The notes below the pieces were generated by a model. That model saw only the letters and a program-made list of their open reading frames with translations. It made no database searches and was not told the DNA's origin. The position numbers were made by a program, and so were the translations under genes. Of a DNA stretch of 11,995 nt, positions 1 to 8,000 are shown piece after piece. Position 1 is the first letter of the stretch. Each line of letters begins with the position of its first letter. This stretch comes from Sulfuricella sp. GTDB lineage: Bacteria > Pseudomonadota > Gammaproteobacteria > Burkholderiales > Sulfuricellaceae. The stretch spans positions 1-11,995 of the forward strand of contig JAIOJM010000059.1 in the NCBI GenBank assembly GCA_019911785.1, in the 5' to 3' direction.

Positions 1-259
1 CAATTTCGTGCCGGAATTCAGCGCCGCCATGACCAAGCTGCAGAAAGGCCAGTACACCACCGAGGCTGTGAAGAGCCAGTTCGGCTGGCACATCATCAAG
101 CTCGAGGACTCGCGCGCGATGCAGGCGCCACCCTTCGACGAGGTGAAACAGAACCTGCGTCAGCGCGCGCAGCAACAGCAAATCGACAAGATGATCTCCG
201 ATTTGCGCGCCAAGGCCAAGGTTGAAGAAAAGGCAGAAGCGGCAGCTGATAAAAAGTAA
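1..259 (+). CDS. Parvulin-type peptidyl-prolyl isomerase (PpiC/PrsA-like), 3' end only
   Basis: The frame is open from base 2 and ends at TAA 257-259, giving the last 85 residues; the start lies outside the window. The sequence SQFGWHIIKLEDSR is the typical last strand of a parvulin rotamase domain, as in PpiC, SurA and PrsA. It is followed by a charged Gln/Lys/Ala-rich helix (FDEVKQNLRQRAQQQQIDKMISDLRAKAKVEEK), as found in periplasmic foldases of this family. Such proteins catalyse cis-trans isomerisation of prolyl bonds and help fold secreted and outer-membrane proteins. The GTG at base 8 is internal, not the start. The gene converges on the minus-strand genes and is followed 21 nt later by a long hairpin. 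The family call is firm. Whether it is PpiC-like or a longer SurA/PrsA-like protein cannot be decided without the N-terminus. Confidence 0.88.
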   Translation, partial: NFVPEFSAAMTKLQKGQYTTEAVKSQFGWHIIKLEDSRAMQAPPFDEVKQNLRQRAQQQQIDKMISDLRAKAKVEEKAEAAADKK

Positions 260-324
260 CTCAGCGAACTACCAGCATCAATGAACAAGGGCGCCATGGG
301 CGCCCTTGTTCATTTCAGAATCGG
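249..324. repeat. Left copy of a 76-bp direct repeat (ppiC tail plus hairpin)
   Basis: Bases 249-324 match 4955-5030 without gaps at 67 of 76 positions. The shared block covers the last codons of ppiC (aaa aag taa), the short spacer, the whole 33-bp hairpin and the following ttcagaatcgg. Mismatches cluster in the spacer (260-263, 271, 274, 278) and the hairpin loop (297-298). This copy is joined to the intact ppiC end and is probably the original. The two copies bracket the three-gene cassette. Confidence 0.9.
281..313. terminator. Hairpin terminator after ppiC, probably bidirectional
   Basis: A perfect 15-bp inverted repeat (281-295 and 299-313) surrounds a 3-nt ATG loop. The GC-rich core AAGGGCGCC/GGCGCCCTT is followed on both strands by a moderately T-rich arm (GTTCATT). 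There is no classic long U-run. It lies 21 nt after the ppiC stop and beyond the 3' end of the minus-strand EAL gene, so it can end transcripts from both sides. The structure is plain; the terminator role is inferred. Confidence 0.75.
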
Positions 325-520
325 GTAACTACTCAGGTCGAAACGATAATGCTTAAACCTGCAATCCGCAGATGGAGCAGATTCGCACAGATAAAACCCC
401 GCTGAATCAGCTGGTTGCCAGTCAATCGTACATAACCATCAGCCCGTGTAGGGGCAATCGTTATTGCGTAGGCAGGTATTTGCCCACGCATAGCCGATTC
501 CGTCAAAAACGAATTTCTTT
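325..520. other. Intergenic stretch between hairpin and EAL gene, no gene seen
   Basis: This roughly 200-bp stretch is more AT-rich than the flanking genes. A 64-codon minus-strand frame overlaps the end of the EAL gene but looks like no protein family. Bases 451-485 can pair: GGGCAA 452-457 with TTGCCC 480-485, and within it CAAT 455-458 with ATTG 463-466. Bases 439-456 resemble 4865-4882 at the other end of the cassette (15 of 18). The stretch resembles eroded dispersed-repeat DNA. No clear intrinsic terminator directly follows the EAL gene apart from the shared hairpin at 281-313. Confidence 0.5.
439..456 (+). repeat. Short repeat, left partner of 4865-4882
   Basis: TCAGCCCGTGTAGGGGCA matches TCAGCCCGCGTAGAGCCA at 4865-4882 in 15 of 18 positions and in the same orientation. 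Each copy lies in the non-coding flank of the three-gene cassette, just inside the longer direct repeats. Both may be fragments of one dispersed intergenic repeat. The match is short, so chance is not excluded. Confidence 0.4.
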
Positions 521-2938
521 TCACCATGACGCCATGGTCCGCGACTCATCGGCAGGAACTTCGATGGAAGCCAGTGAGGCATTTATGCGCAGTGCGACTT
601 CAGAAAATTCTTCGATGGGTACCGGCCGCGAGAAATAGAATCCCTGTATGCTTTGGCAGTTCATAAGACGCAGCAGCTCCAGTTGCGCCAGGCTTTCCAC
701 GCCTTCTGCGACAACCCGCAGGCTGAGGCTGCGTGCCATGGCAATGATGGCTTCGACAAGCGCACGGTCATTTGCATTGACACCCATGTCGCGCACGAAG
801 GACTTGTCCACTTTGACGCTGTCCACCGGGAAGCGCTTCAGGTAGGAAAGAGAAGAGTAGCCGGTGCCGAAGTCGTCGAGATAGATGCGGAAGCCTTGCG
901 CGCGCACGGCATCCAGCCAGTTGAGGGCCAGGTTTACGTCTGCGAGCAGCACGCCCTCGGTGATCTCCAACACCAGGCGAGAGGGGTCTATCCCGTATCG
1001 GCGAGCCGTTTCCCCCAGCTTCAATGGGGGCAGTCCATCCGGTATCTGTCTTCCTGAAATATTCAGCGACAGGTAATAATCCTTTCCTTCCGCCTGCCAC
1101 GCGGCTAATTGCCGACAGGCGGCTTCCAGAACCCACAGCCCGATATCGACGATGAGCCCGGTTTCTTCGGCCAGGGGAATGAAGGCATCGGGGGGAACCA
1201 GCCCTTTTTCGGAATGGCGCCAGCGGATCAGGGCTTCGGCGCCGGCCACGCGGTTGCAGGTAATGTCGACGATGGGCTGGAAGAAAAGCTGGAACTCATC
1301 GCGCCGCAGCGCCAGATGCATATCGGTTTCCATCGCACGGCGACGTTCCGCGGCCTCGGCCATGCCGAGATCGAAAAAGGTGAAGCGGTTGCCACCGGTC
1401 GACTTGGCTCGATCCAGGGCGAGTTCGGCATTGCGCAGCAAGGTGGGCATATCTTTCCCGTCGCCGGGAAAAAGCGTAATGCCTATGCTAACGCCGATTT
1501 TTAACGGATTGGCATGGACCTCATAGTGCTGGCCGAGCACCTCGACGATACGTTTGCCAATACGGGCAGCAATATCTTCCTGTGCGTCACACGGCAGGAG
1601 GACGGCGTATTTGTCGCCGCCTATGCGTGCCACCGTGTCGGTAAGTTTCAGGCAACTGCGAAGCCGCTTTGCCGCCATCCTGAGAATCTCGTCGCCGACC
1701 GGCAGACCGAGGGCTTCGTTGATGCGCTTGAATCCGTCCAGGTCAATCAGCATCAGGACAAAGCCATAGCCCGGATGCCGTATGGCTTCCTGCAGTGCCA
1801 GTTCAAGGCCGGGGCGGTTGGCGGTGTCTGTCAGGGGATCGGTTACCGCCCGCATCCTGGCCGAGTCTTCCGCCAGCCTGCGTTCAGTGACATCGCTGAC
1901 CAGGCCCTGAACCCTGTCATCGCCGATGGGGCTCACCACCAGATTGAGCCAGCATATTGCGCCACTGCCGAGAGTGAGCAGCAGATCGTCTGCGCCGGTC
2001 GTATTGCTGTCGAGGCAGTTGCCGATGAGCTGTGACAGGCGATCCGGCGATTGCCAGGCGAGGTCGCCAATTCGGGTCTTGCCGGCGGATGCCGCTTCCG
2101 GGGGCAGGCCGAAAAGCCGGGCAAGTGCTGGGTTAAACGATTCGATATGGCTTTCCCGGTTAGCGATGAAAATGCCGGTTTCCGCATTCTGGAAGATGGC
2201 GTGATATTTTTTCTCCTCCATTTCGTACTGCAGCCGCAGCTCTCTCTCATCTTCAAGCGAGGTGACCAGTTGGCTCGCCAGGGTATTGATGTCATCGGCC
2301 AGTTGCCCGACTTCGGTATGCGCATGCCCCTTTGGCATCTTCAAGCGGTCGCCGGCGGTGGCATCCATCTGGTGCAGGCGGTCGGACATGGCCTTGATCG
2401 GGTTCACGATCCGGAACAGCAAGGCCAGAATGATCGCGATAGCTGTACCGGCAATCTGCAGCACCAGCATGGATCCGACAAAACTCACTTCCTCATGGAC
2501 ATGGCGATCCAATTCATCCGGATTGGGGTAGAGATGAATCTCGCCGACACGTTGGCCGGGGTTGAAGGGGGAGTGAATGACGCGGACCAGGTGGCCTTTG
2601 GCGGCTCGCTGTTCAGCCTGTGGAGCCAAGGAGTTTCGCTGCGCACTGGCCAGTTCTTGCTTATCGGTGCGGATGACCGCACCCTGCACATCGGAATTTT
2701 TCAGCAAGCCACGCACGACTTCCTTGGCGAGCGCCTGATCGCCGACAAAGCAGGCAATGCTGACCGTGCTTTCCACCGTATCGAGCAGTTCAGCCAGATT
2801 GGCACTGGTGTTCTGCCCTTCGCGAGCATGGGTGACTGCGGCGGTAACGGCGATGAACAAGGCACCCACAACAATGGCGATACCCACCACCGCGACGGTC
2901 GTCTGAGTAAGGATGCTATGGCGCCAGCTGAGTTTCAT
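521..2938 (-). CDS. Membrane c-di-GMP phosphodiesterase: CHASE8-like/HAMP/PAS/degenerate GGDEF/EAL
   Basis: This 805-residue inner-membrane signalling protein has a membrane helix at about 13-35 and a periplasmic sensor at about 36-150. The sensor segment [20 protein letters not shown] and what follows resemble CHASE8, the sensor type of YfiN/TpbB. A second helix (152-177) leads into HAMP (about 178-235), PAS (about 242-355), GGDEF (about 360-523) and EAL (about 535-785). The GGDEF signature is GGDKY (440-444) and the inhibitory site reads KLTD (431-434) instead of RxxD, so cyclase activity is unlikely. The EAL half keeps E568-A-L, N626, E658, D688-D689, K709, E745 (AEGVE) and Q765, so c-di-GMP hydrolysis is expected. 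The GGDEF half may bind GTP as a regulator, a role known for some composite proteins. The ATG at 2936-2938 lies 9 nt after the upstream stop with no clear ribosome site, suggesting translational coupling as the last gene of a three-gene operon. Confidence 0.93.
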   Translation of the reverse strand: MKLSWRHSILTQTTVAVVGIAIVVGALFIAVTAAVTHAREGQNTSANLAELLDTVESTVSIACFVGDQALAKEVVRGLLKNSDVQGAVIRTDKQELASAQRNSLAPQAEQRAAKGHLVRVIHSPFNPGQRVGEIHLYPNPDELDRHVHEEVSFVGSMLVLQIAGTAIAIILALLFRIVNPIKAMSDRLHQMDATAGDRLKMPKGHAHTEVGQLADDINTLASQLVTSLEDERELRLQYEMEEKKYHAIFQNAETGIFIANRESHIESFNPALARLFGLPPEAASAGKTRIGDLAWQSPDRLSQLIGNCLDSNTTGADDLLLTLGSGAICWLNLVVSPIGDDRVQGLVSDVTERRLAEDSARMRAVTDPLTDTANRPGLELALQEAIRHPGYGFVLMLIDLDGFKRINEALGLPVGDEILRMAAKRLRSCLKLTDTVARIGGDKYAVLLPCDAQEDIAARIGKRIVEVLGQHYEVHANPLKIGVSIGITLFPGDGKDMPTLLRNAELALDRAKSTGGNRFTFFDLGMAEAAERRRAMETDMHLALRRDEFQLFFQPIVDITCNRVAGAEALIRWRHSEKGLVPPDAFIPLAEETGLIVDIGLWVLEAACRQLAAWQAEGKDYYLSLNISGRQIPDGLPPLKLGETARRYGIDPSRLVLEITEGVLLADVNLALNWLDAVRAQGFRIYLDDFGTGYSSLSYLKRFPVDSVKVDKSFVRDMGVNANDRALVEAIIAMARSLSLRVVAEGVESLAQLELLRLMNCQSIQGFYFSRPVPIEEFSEVALRINASLASIEVPADESRTMASW

Positions 2939-2947
2939 GATTGCTGA

Positions 2948-3376
2948 TTATGGCTCGAAAACCAGTTTTACCCGGCCATCTACTTTGGAGCGCTCCATAT
3001 AGCCGATAGCGCCCGGGGTTTTGGCGATGAACTCGATAAGATCCTCTGTGCTTTTCGCCTGCACGGGAGGCTCTGTTCGGCCGGAGAAGACCAGTCTGGA
3101 CCAGTAGGCATTGATTTCGGCCAGGTCCTTGTTGACCAGCCGGAGGTAAAAAGTGGCTTTCTCGGACTGGGTGGCGGGCAGATCGACAGGCTGGACGGAC
3201 AGGCCGGAAGGCAGCTGACGAAAACGCCCGAGAAAAATATTGATCACTTCATCGCGGCTGAGCCTGTCGATGCCGCTTCTGGGATTGGCAACCACCACCA
3301 CATCAGCCATGGATTCTGCAGCCGGCAGCAGAATCAGCAGGAATGCGATTAGCAAGGGCCTGAAATGGGGTCTCAT
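2948..3376 (-). CDS. Small periplasmic PstS-like (PBP-like) protein
   Basis: This 142-residue exported protein starts at ATG 3374-3376. The frame is open further upstream, but that part overlaps the barrel gene, and a signal peptide begins exactly at MRPHFRPLLIAFLLILLPAA, with likely cleavage after A24 (ESMA/D). The mature part (about 118 residues) has marks of the PstS-like binding fold: NPRSGIDRLSRDEVINIFLG near the start, NKDLAEINAYWSRLVFSG in the middle and TPGAIGYMERS near the end. True PstS is more than twice as long, and no pstC, pstA or pstB is nearby, so a transport role is unlikely. Short proteins of this type are often annotated 'phosphate ABC transporter substrate-binding protein' and can lie next to sensory genes. 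Its start is 5 nt after the barrel-gene stop, and 9 nt separate its stop from the CHASE8/EAL gene, so it probably acts with that sensor in the periplasm. The ligand is unknown. Confidence 0.88.
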   Translation of the reverse strand: MRPHFRPLLIAFLLILLPAAESMADVVVVANPRSGIDRLSRDEVINIFLGRFRQLPSGLSVQPVDLPATQSEKATFYLRLVNKDLAEINAYWSRLVFSGRTEPPVQAKSTEDLIEFIAKTPGAIGYMERSKVDGRVKLVFEP

Positions 3377-3381
3377 AATCG

Positions 3382-4683
3382 TCAGAAGATGAAATCCAGG
3401 GTAAGACTTAATACGTTCATATTTCCGTTGAAGCCGGGCTTTTCTCCGCGGTACGGGAAGATCGACTGCGGGGTGCCGCGAACCTGATCGAGTTGTGCTT
3501 TCAGCGCCATGTTGCGGCGAAAATCCCAGCGGGCGCCCAGAATCGTGGTGTGCTGGTCGCTGTGCGAATCCGCCAGGGTCGACGCCAGGGTTGCATTCAA
3601 AACGGCCAGAGGACCAACATCGGGTAATCCGGTCGAAAGGGTTTTGGGACTGGATCTGACCCATGAATAGCCGGCGAAGGGGGTCACCTCACCGATTCTG
3701 TACCCGGCAATCAGGTAGCCTGAACGGGAGTTCTCGAAAATGTCGCTGTCATGCCGGATTTCGCTCAACATCAGCTGCACCTGCAAAGGCCCGTTATCAT
3801 AGACCATGCCGGCTGAATAGAACCGGGATAGCTTGTCTTCAACCGCGATTGCGCTGGCTGCCGCCTGGGCGCCTGCCGCATTGAGCGTATCCCTCAAATC
3901 GGCAAGCGGCAAATCATGGTTGAAGCGGAGCTGGGCATAGCCCAGCCGCCACTGCCAGGATCCGCTCAGATAGTCGACATGTCCCCCAGTCATGCGCGAC
4001 CCGTTTAGATCCCATTGCCGGTCAGCCAGAGGAACCTTTTCGCGGCTTACGCCCGAGAACACTTTCCCGCGCACCAGTCCGCCGGCCAGGGGGGTCGTCA
4101 TTTGCAGGTCCAGGCCTTCGATATAGGAGAAGGGCAAGGCTCCGTAGTAATCCCCGGGCGGGCGGACGGTCAGGTAAGAGTACCCGACCTGGCGGGAATC
4201 GGCGAGCATGTAGAACTCTGTTCCCAGACGTCCGGCGCGCAGGCTGAAATTCGAATCGGGATCGTATTTCAGGAAGGCCCAGGTCAAATCAGGCTGGAAG
4301 GACTTGTCGTAGCGGTAATGGCTGACAACTTGGGCGACGGCCTCGAACTTCTCGGCAAACTGGAAGTTGGCCTGGAGACCGGCAAGGGAATCGATTTTCC
4401 CCGACCAATGGTTGGTGACGCCGTCGGGCTGGGACAAATCACGCACAAACTCGGCCTGGTCAGAATTGGTCCGGGCGAATCCGAGGGTGCCAAAGCCACG
4501 CAGTGTGAGCGCCTGAGAGCCTGCTTCGCTGAATGAGTCTACCTGAGCAAATGCCGGGCCATGGCACGCCATCACGAGCGGAAAGGCTAGCAACGCAATC
4601 CTGCCCGCCAGTGAGGGCGGCTGGATTGTGAAATGGGAGCGAATTGCATCATGCGCTCGTTGTGTTTTTATGTGGTTTTTCAC
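3382..4683 (-). CDS. Outer-membrane beta-barrel (porin-like) protein, first gene of the cassette
   Basis: This 433-residue predicted outer-membrane protein begins at GTG 4681-4683. A long basic N-region precedes a hydrophobic stretch (GRIALLAFPLVMAC) and a signal peptidase site after A46 (GPAFA/Q). The mature part begins with a strand-like LTLRGFGTLGFAR and alternates polar and aromatic residues throughout (YRYDKSFQPDLTWAFLKYD, WQWRLGYAQLRF). It ends in LSLTLDFIF, a terminal-Phe signal recognised by the BAM complex. The barrel call rests on these patterns; substrate and exact family are not recognised. Upstream GGAA (4 nt before GTG) gives a weak ribosome site, so the start is somewhat uncertain. 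The VMAC at 37-40 is a poor lipobox and is probably not used. It leads a tight operon with the PstS-like protein and the EAL protein, so it may be a pore or outer-membrane anchor for the same sensory system. Confidence 0.85.
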   Translation of the reverse strand: MKNHIKTQRAHDAIRSHFTIQPPSLAGRIALLAFPLVMACHGPAFAQVDSFSEAGSQALTLRGFGTLGFARTNSDQAEFVRDLSQPDGVTNHWSGKIDSLAGLQANFQFAEKFEAVAQVVSHYRYDKSFQPDLTWAFLKYDPDSNFSLRAGRLGTEFYMLADSRQVGYSYLTVRPPGDYYGALPFSYIEGLDLQMTTPLAGGLVRGKVFSGVSREKVPLADRQWDLNGSRMTGGHVDYLSGSWQWRLGYAQLRFNHDLPLADLRDTLNAAGAQAAASAIAVEDKLSRFYSAGMVYDNGPLQVQLMLSEIRHDSDIFENSRSGYLIAGYRIGEVTPFAGYSWVRSSPKTLSTGLPDVGPLAVLNATLASTLADSHSDQHTTILGARWDFRRNMALKAQLDQVRGTPQSIFPYRGEKPGFNGNMNVLSLTLDFIF

Positions 4684-4715
4684 GTTCCAATCAATGGGAA
4701 GATGAACTGACGATT

Positions 4716-4735
4716 TAGTGACTTCTTAGCCACTA
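4716..4735. promoter_or_regulatory. Dyad in the leader of the barrel gene
   Basis: TAGTG (4716-4720) pairs with CACTA (4731-4735). One mismatch and a further C-G pair extend the stem around a TTCTTA loop. The dyad lies 32-52 nt upstream of the GTG start, so it may be an operator or a small leader hairpin. The structure is short and its function is unknown. Confidence 0.3.
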
Positions 4736-4793
4736 TCCTGCTTCACATATCCAGCATAGTTGATAAATTCACATAAAAAATCATTCCACGCTA

Positions 4794-4807
4794 TAGGGTT
4801 TTCCCTA
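4794..4807. promoter_or_regulatory. Inverted repeat TAGGG-TTTT-CCCTA, possible operator
   Basis: A perfect 5-bp inverted repeat surrounds a four-T spacer within the AT-rich region, about 110 bp upstream of the barrel-gene start. Its position fits a regulator site near the promoter of the three-gene operon. No matching regulator is encoded in the window, and the arms are short. Confidence 0.3.
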
Positions 4808-4864
4808 GTTTTTTGATTGGTGGCCTTCAGGGGTTCGCGGGATCACCCCATCACATAAACTGCG

Positions 4865-4882
4865 TCAGCCCGCGTAGAGCCA
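4865..4882 (+). repeat. Short repeat, right partner of 439-456
   Basis: TCAGCCCGCGTAGAGCCA matches the segment at 439-456 in 15 of 18 positions, same orientation. Just downstream, GGATT (4924-4928) and AATCC (4939-4943) form an inverted pair around acgccacgcc. This is reminiscent of dispersed 'GGCGGATTACGC' intergenic repeats of beta- and gammaproteobacteria, recalled from memory and not searched. It may be a remnant of a repeat used when the cassette arrived. Confidence 0.35.
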
Positions 4883-4954
4883 TAACCAGCGGGCATTGCG
4901 CCGCATGGTGGAACCCATTCGGCGGATTACGCCACGCCAATCCTGCGCAGATTA

Positions 4955-5030
4955 ATAAAAAGTAATGTTGCGAACTGCCCGCAACAATGAACAAGGGCGC
5001 CACTGGCGCCCTTGTTCATTTCAGAATCGG
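4955..5030. repeat. Right copy of the 76-bp direct repeat, next to purL
   Basis: This is the ungapped partner of 249-324 (67 of 76 identical, offset 4706). It even contains a remnant of the ppiC end (ataaaaagtaa), although no ppiC gene precedes it here. It stops 7 bp before the purL stop codon complement (5038-5040). Together the two copies look like a duplicated ppiC-purL intergenic region with the three-gene cassette between them. Confidence 0.9.
4987..5019. terminator. Hairpin terminator at the end of purL (second copy)
   Basis: A perfect 15-bp inverted repeat (4987-5001 and 5005-5019) surrounds an ACT loop. The stem is identical to that at 281-313. It lies 18 nt beyond the purL stop on the minus strand and separates purL from the barrel-gene operon, which continues on the same strand. 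A good U-run is lacking, so termination is inferred from stem strength and position. Confidence 0.7.
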
Positions 5031-5037
5031 CAGAAAA

Positions 5038-8000
5038 TCACCCCACCCACTTCCTCGCATTGCGGAACATCCGCATCCACGGCCCGTCCTCGCGCCATTC
5101 CGCGGGATGCCAGGAATGCTGCACGGCGCGGAAGACGCGCTCGGGGTGCGGCATCATGATGGTGAAACGCCCGTCAGGAGTGGTCAGGCCGGTGATGCCC
5201 CGGGGCGAGCTATTCGGGTTGGCCGGGTAATTCCCGGTCGGCTGGCCGCGGTTGTCGACGTAGCGCAACGCCACCTTGGCCGCGTTCATCTGCTGCTCGC
5301 TGCCGAATTCGGCGTAGCCCTCGCCGTGTGCCACCACGATCGGCATGCGGCTGCCGGCCATGCCGTCGAGAAACAGCGACGGGCTCTGGGTCACTTCCAC
5401 CATGACGAAGCGCGCCTCGAACTGCTCCGACTTGTTGCGCACGAAATGCGGCCAGTTCTCCGCGCCGGGAATGATGGCGTGAAGGTTGCTCATCATCTGG
5501 CAGCCGTTGCACACGCCCAGGGCGAAGGTGTCGCCGCGCCGGAAGAACGCCTCGAACTCGTCTCTGGCACGGGCATTGAACAGGATCGACTTGGCCCAGC
5601 CCTCCCCTGCGCCGAGCACGTCGCCGAAGGAAAAGCCGCCGCAGGCGGCAAGGCCATGGAAATCCTTGAGTGCAACGCGGCCTTCGATGACGTCGCTCAT
5701 GTGCACGTCCACCGCCTCGAAACCGGCGCGGTCGAAGGCGGCGGCCATTTCCACCTGGCCGTTGACGCCCTGCTCGCGCAGGATCGCCATGCGCGGGCGG
5801 CTGCCAATTATGTGAACCTCGCGAAGCGAGACTTCGTCCCTCAGGTCGGAACAAGCGCCCTTCACGTTTGCTTCCTCTCCCGCTTGCGGGAGAGGATTGA
5901 GGAGAGGGCCGCCCCCCGGGAGAGAGTTAGGAGAGAGGGCAATAAACGGCGCGGCGACGTTGTCGTTGAGGTCGAAGCTCAGGGCCGCGTGCAGGCCGGG
6001 GTCGCCGGCATCCAGAACGCGTTCGTATTCCTGCTGTGCGCACTGCGGGTTATCGCGTAAAGCCTGCATCCGGCTGGTGGTTTCCGACCAGGCGCGCTGC
6101 AGCTCGATGCGCGGCATGCCCAGGATTTCCTTGTTGCTGCGCTGGATGGTCAGGCGGTCGTCCCGATTCAGCGTGCCGATGACGTGCAGCTCGCCGCGCA
6201 GGCCGGTGGCGAAGAACGCTTTCATTACTTCCGGGGTATTGCTGCGCTTCACCTGCAGCACCGCGCCCAGTTCCTCGTTGAACAGCACGCCGAAGATGCG
6301 CTCGGTATAGCTGCCAGGCGGCACCACCGGTTCCTCGCCGCTGCGCTCGGCATCGCTCTGGATGCGCTCGATGCACAATTCGTCCAAATCGACCGTCACG
6401 CCGCAATGCCCGGCGAACATCATCTCGCACAGGGTGGCAAACAGTCCGCCATCGGAACGGTCATGATAGGCAAGGATGCGTCCATCCGCATTGAGATGCT
6501 GAACCGTATCGAAAAACCCCTTGAGCTGGGCTGCACTCGCCACATCGGGCGCCTCGTTGCCGGTTTGCTTGTAAACCTGGGCCAGCGCCGAGCCGCCCAG
6601 CCGGTTTTTGCCCTGGCCGAGATCGATCAGGATCAGATCGGTGTCGCCGGCATCGGTGCGCAATTGGGGGGTCAGGGTCTGGCGCGCATCGGAGCAGGGC
6701 GCGAAGGCGGAAATGATCAGCGACAGCGGCGCGGTGACTTCCTTCCTTAGTCCACCCTCCTCCCACACCGTCTTCATCGACATCGAATCCTTGCCCACCG
6801 GGATGCTGATGCCCAGTTCGGGGCACAGCTCCATACCGACCGCGCGCACCGTGTCGTAGAGCGCGGCGTCCTCGCCGGGGTGGCCGGCCGGCGCCATCCA
6901 GTTGGCGGACAGCTTGATGTCGCCGATCTCCGCGATGCGCGCCGCGGCGATGTTGGTGATTGCCTCGCCGATGGCCATACGGCCGGAGGCGGCCGGACCG
7001 ATCAGCGCCAGCGGCGTGCGCTCGCCCATGGCAAAGGCTTCGCCGCGGTATTCCTCGAACCCCGCCAGTGTCACCGCCACGTCCGCCACCGGGATTTGCC
7101 ACGGACCGACGAACTGGTCGCGTGCGGTCATGCCGCCGACGGTGCGGTCGCCGATGGCGATCAGGAAGGTCTTGTCCGCCACCGCCGGCAGGCGCAGCAC
7201 GCGCAGCGCCGCCTCGCTGAGATCGATCCCGGCGGTCTCGAAAGCCGGCAGTTCACGGGCCAGGTGCGCGACATCGCGCGTCATCTTCGGCGGCTTGCCG
7301 AGCAGCACCGACAGTTCCATGTCGATCGGCTTGTTGTTGAAATAGCTGTCTTCCAGTATCAGTCGCTGTTCGGCTGTGGCCTCGCCGACCACGGCGTAGA
7401 GGCAGCGCTCGCGCTGGCAAATCGCTTCGAACTGCGGGAAATCCTCCGGCGTGACGGCGAGCACGTAGCGCTCCTGCGCCTCGTTGCTCCAGATCTGCAT
7501 CGGCGACATGCCCGGCTCTTCGTTGCGGATGGCGCGCAGATGGAAGATTCCGCCGCGCCTGGAGTCGTTCACCAGTTCCGGCAGTGCGTTGGACAGCCCG
7601 CCCGCGCCGATGTCGTGGATCGAGATGATGGGGTTCTGATCGCCCAGTTGCCAGCAGCGGTCAATCACTTCCTGAGCGCGACGCTCCATTTCCGGGTTGC
7701 CGCGCTGCACCGAGTCGAAATCGAGGTTTTCGGCATTCGCGCCGGTGTCCATGCTCGATGCCGCACCGCCGCCGAGGCCGATCAGCATGGCCGGGCCGCC
7801 GAGCTGGATGATCAGCGCGCCCGGCGTGATCCGGTGCTTCTCGGCATGGCGCGCGGAGATGTTGCCGAGGCCGCCGGCGAGCATGATCGGCTTGTGGTAG
7901 CCGCGCATTTCGCCGGCCACCTGCTCTTCGTAGGTGCGGAAATAGCCGGCCAGGTTGGGACGGCCGAATTCGTTGTTGAAGGCTGCGCCGCCGATCGGGC

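Larger units (their letters stand above)
4684..4953. other. Leader and non-coding flank upstream of the barrel gene
   Basis: No gene is visible in this 270-bp stretch. The part next to the barrel gene (4684-4830) is AT-rich and should hold the operon promoter. No -35/-10 pair stands out; TATGCT at 4755-4760 on the minus strand is only a weak -10 candidate. The outer part (4830-4953) is GC-rich and resembles degraded dispersed-repeat DNA, including a GGATT/AATCC inverted pair at 4924-4943 and a short repeat at 4865-4882. Confidence 0.5.

Noticed and set aside
333..527. 64-codon minus-strand frame overlapping the EAL gene stop
   Set aside because: It has no ribosome site, no recognisable features, and runs through repeat-like non-coding DNA.
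2051..2947. 298-codon open frame on the + strand
   Set aside because: It is antisense to the CHASE8/EAL gene and resembles no known protein.
2948..3376. Phosphate transport operon
   Set aside because: The protein is too short for PstS, and no permease or ATPase gene is present.
3377..3664. N-terminal extension of the PstS-like protein
   Set aside because: It overlaps the barrel gene in another frame, and a complete signal peptide begins at 3376.
4987..6060. 357-codon + strand frame starting in the terminator hairpin
   Set aside because: Its first codons are the hairpin stem and the rest is antisense to purL.
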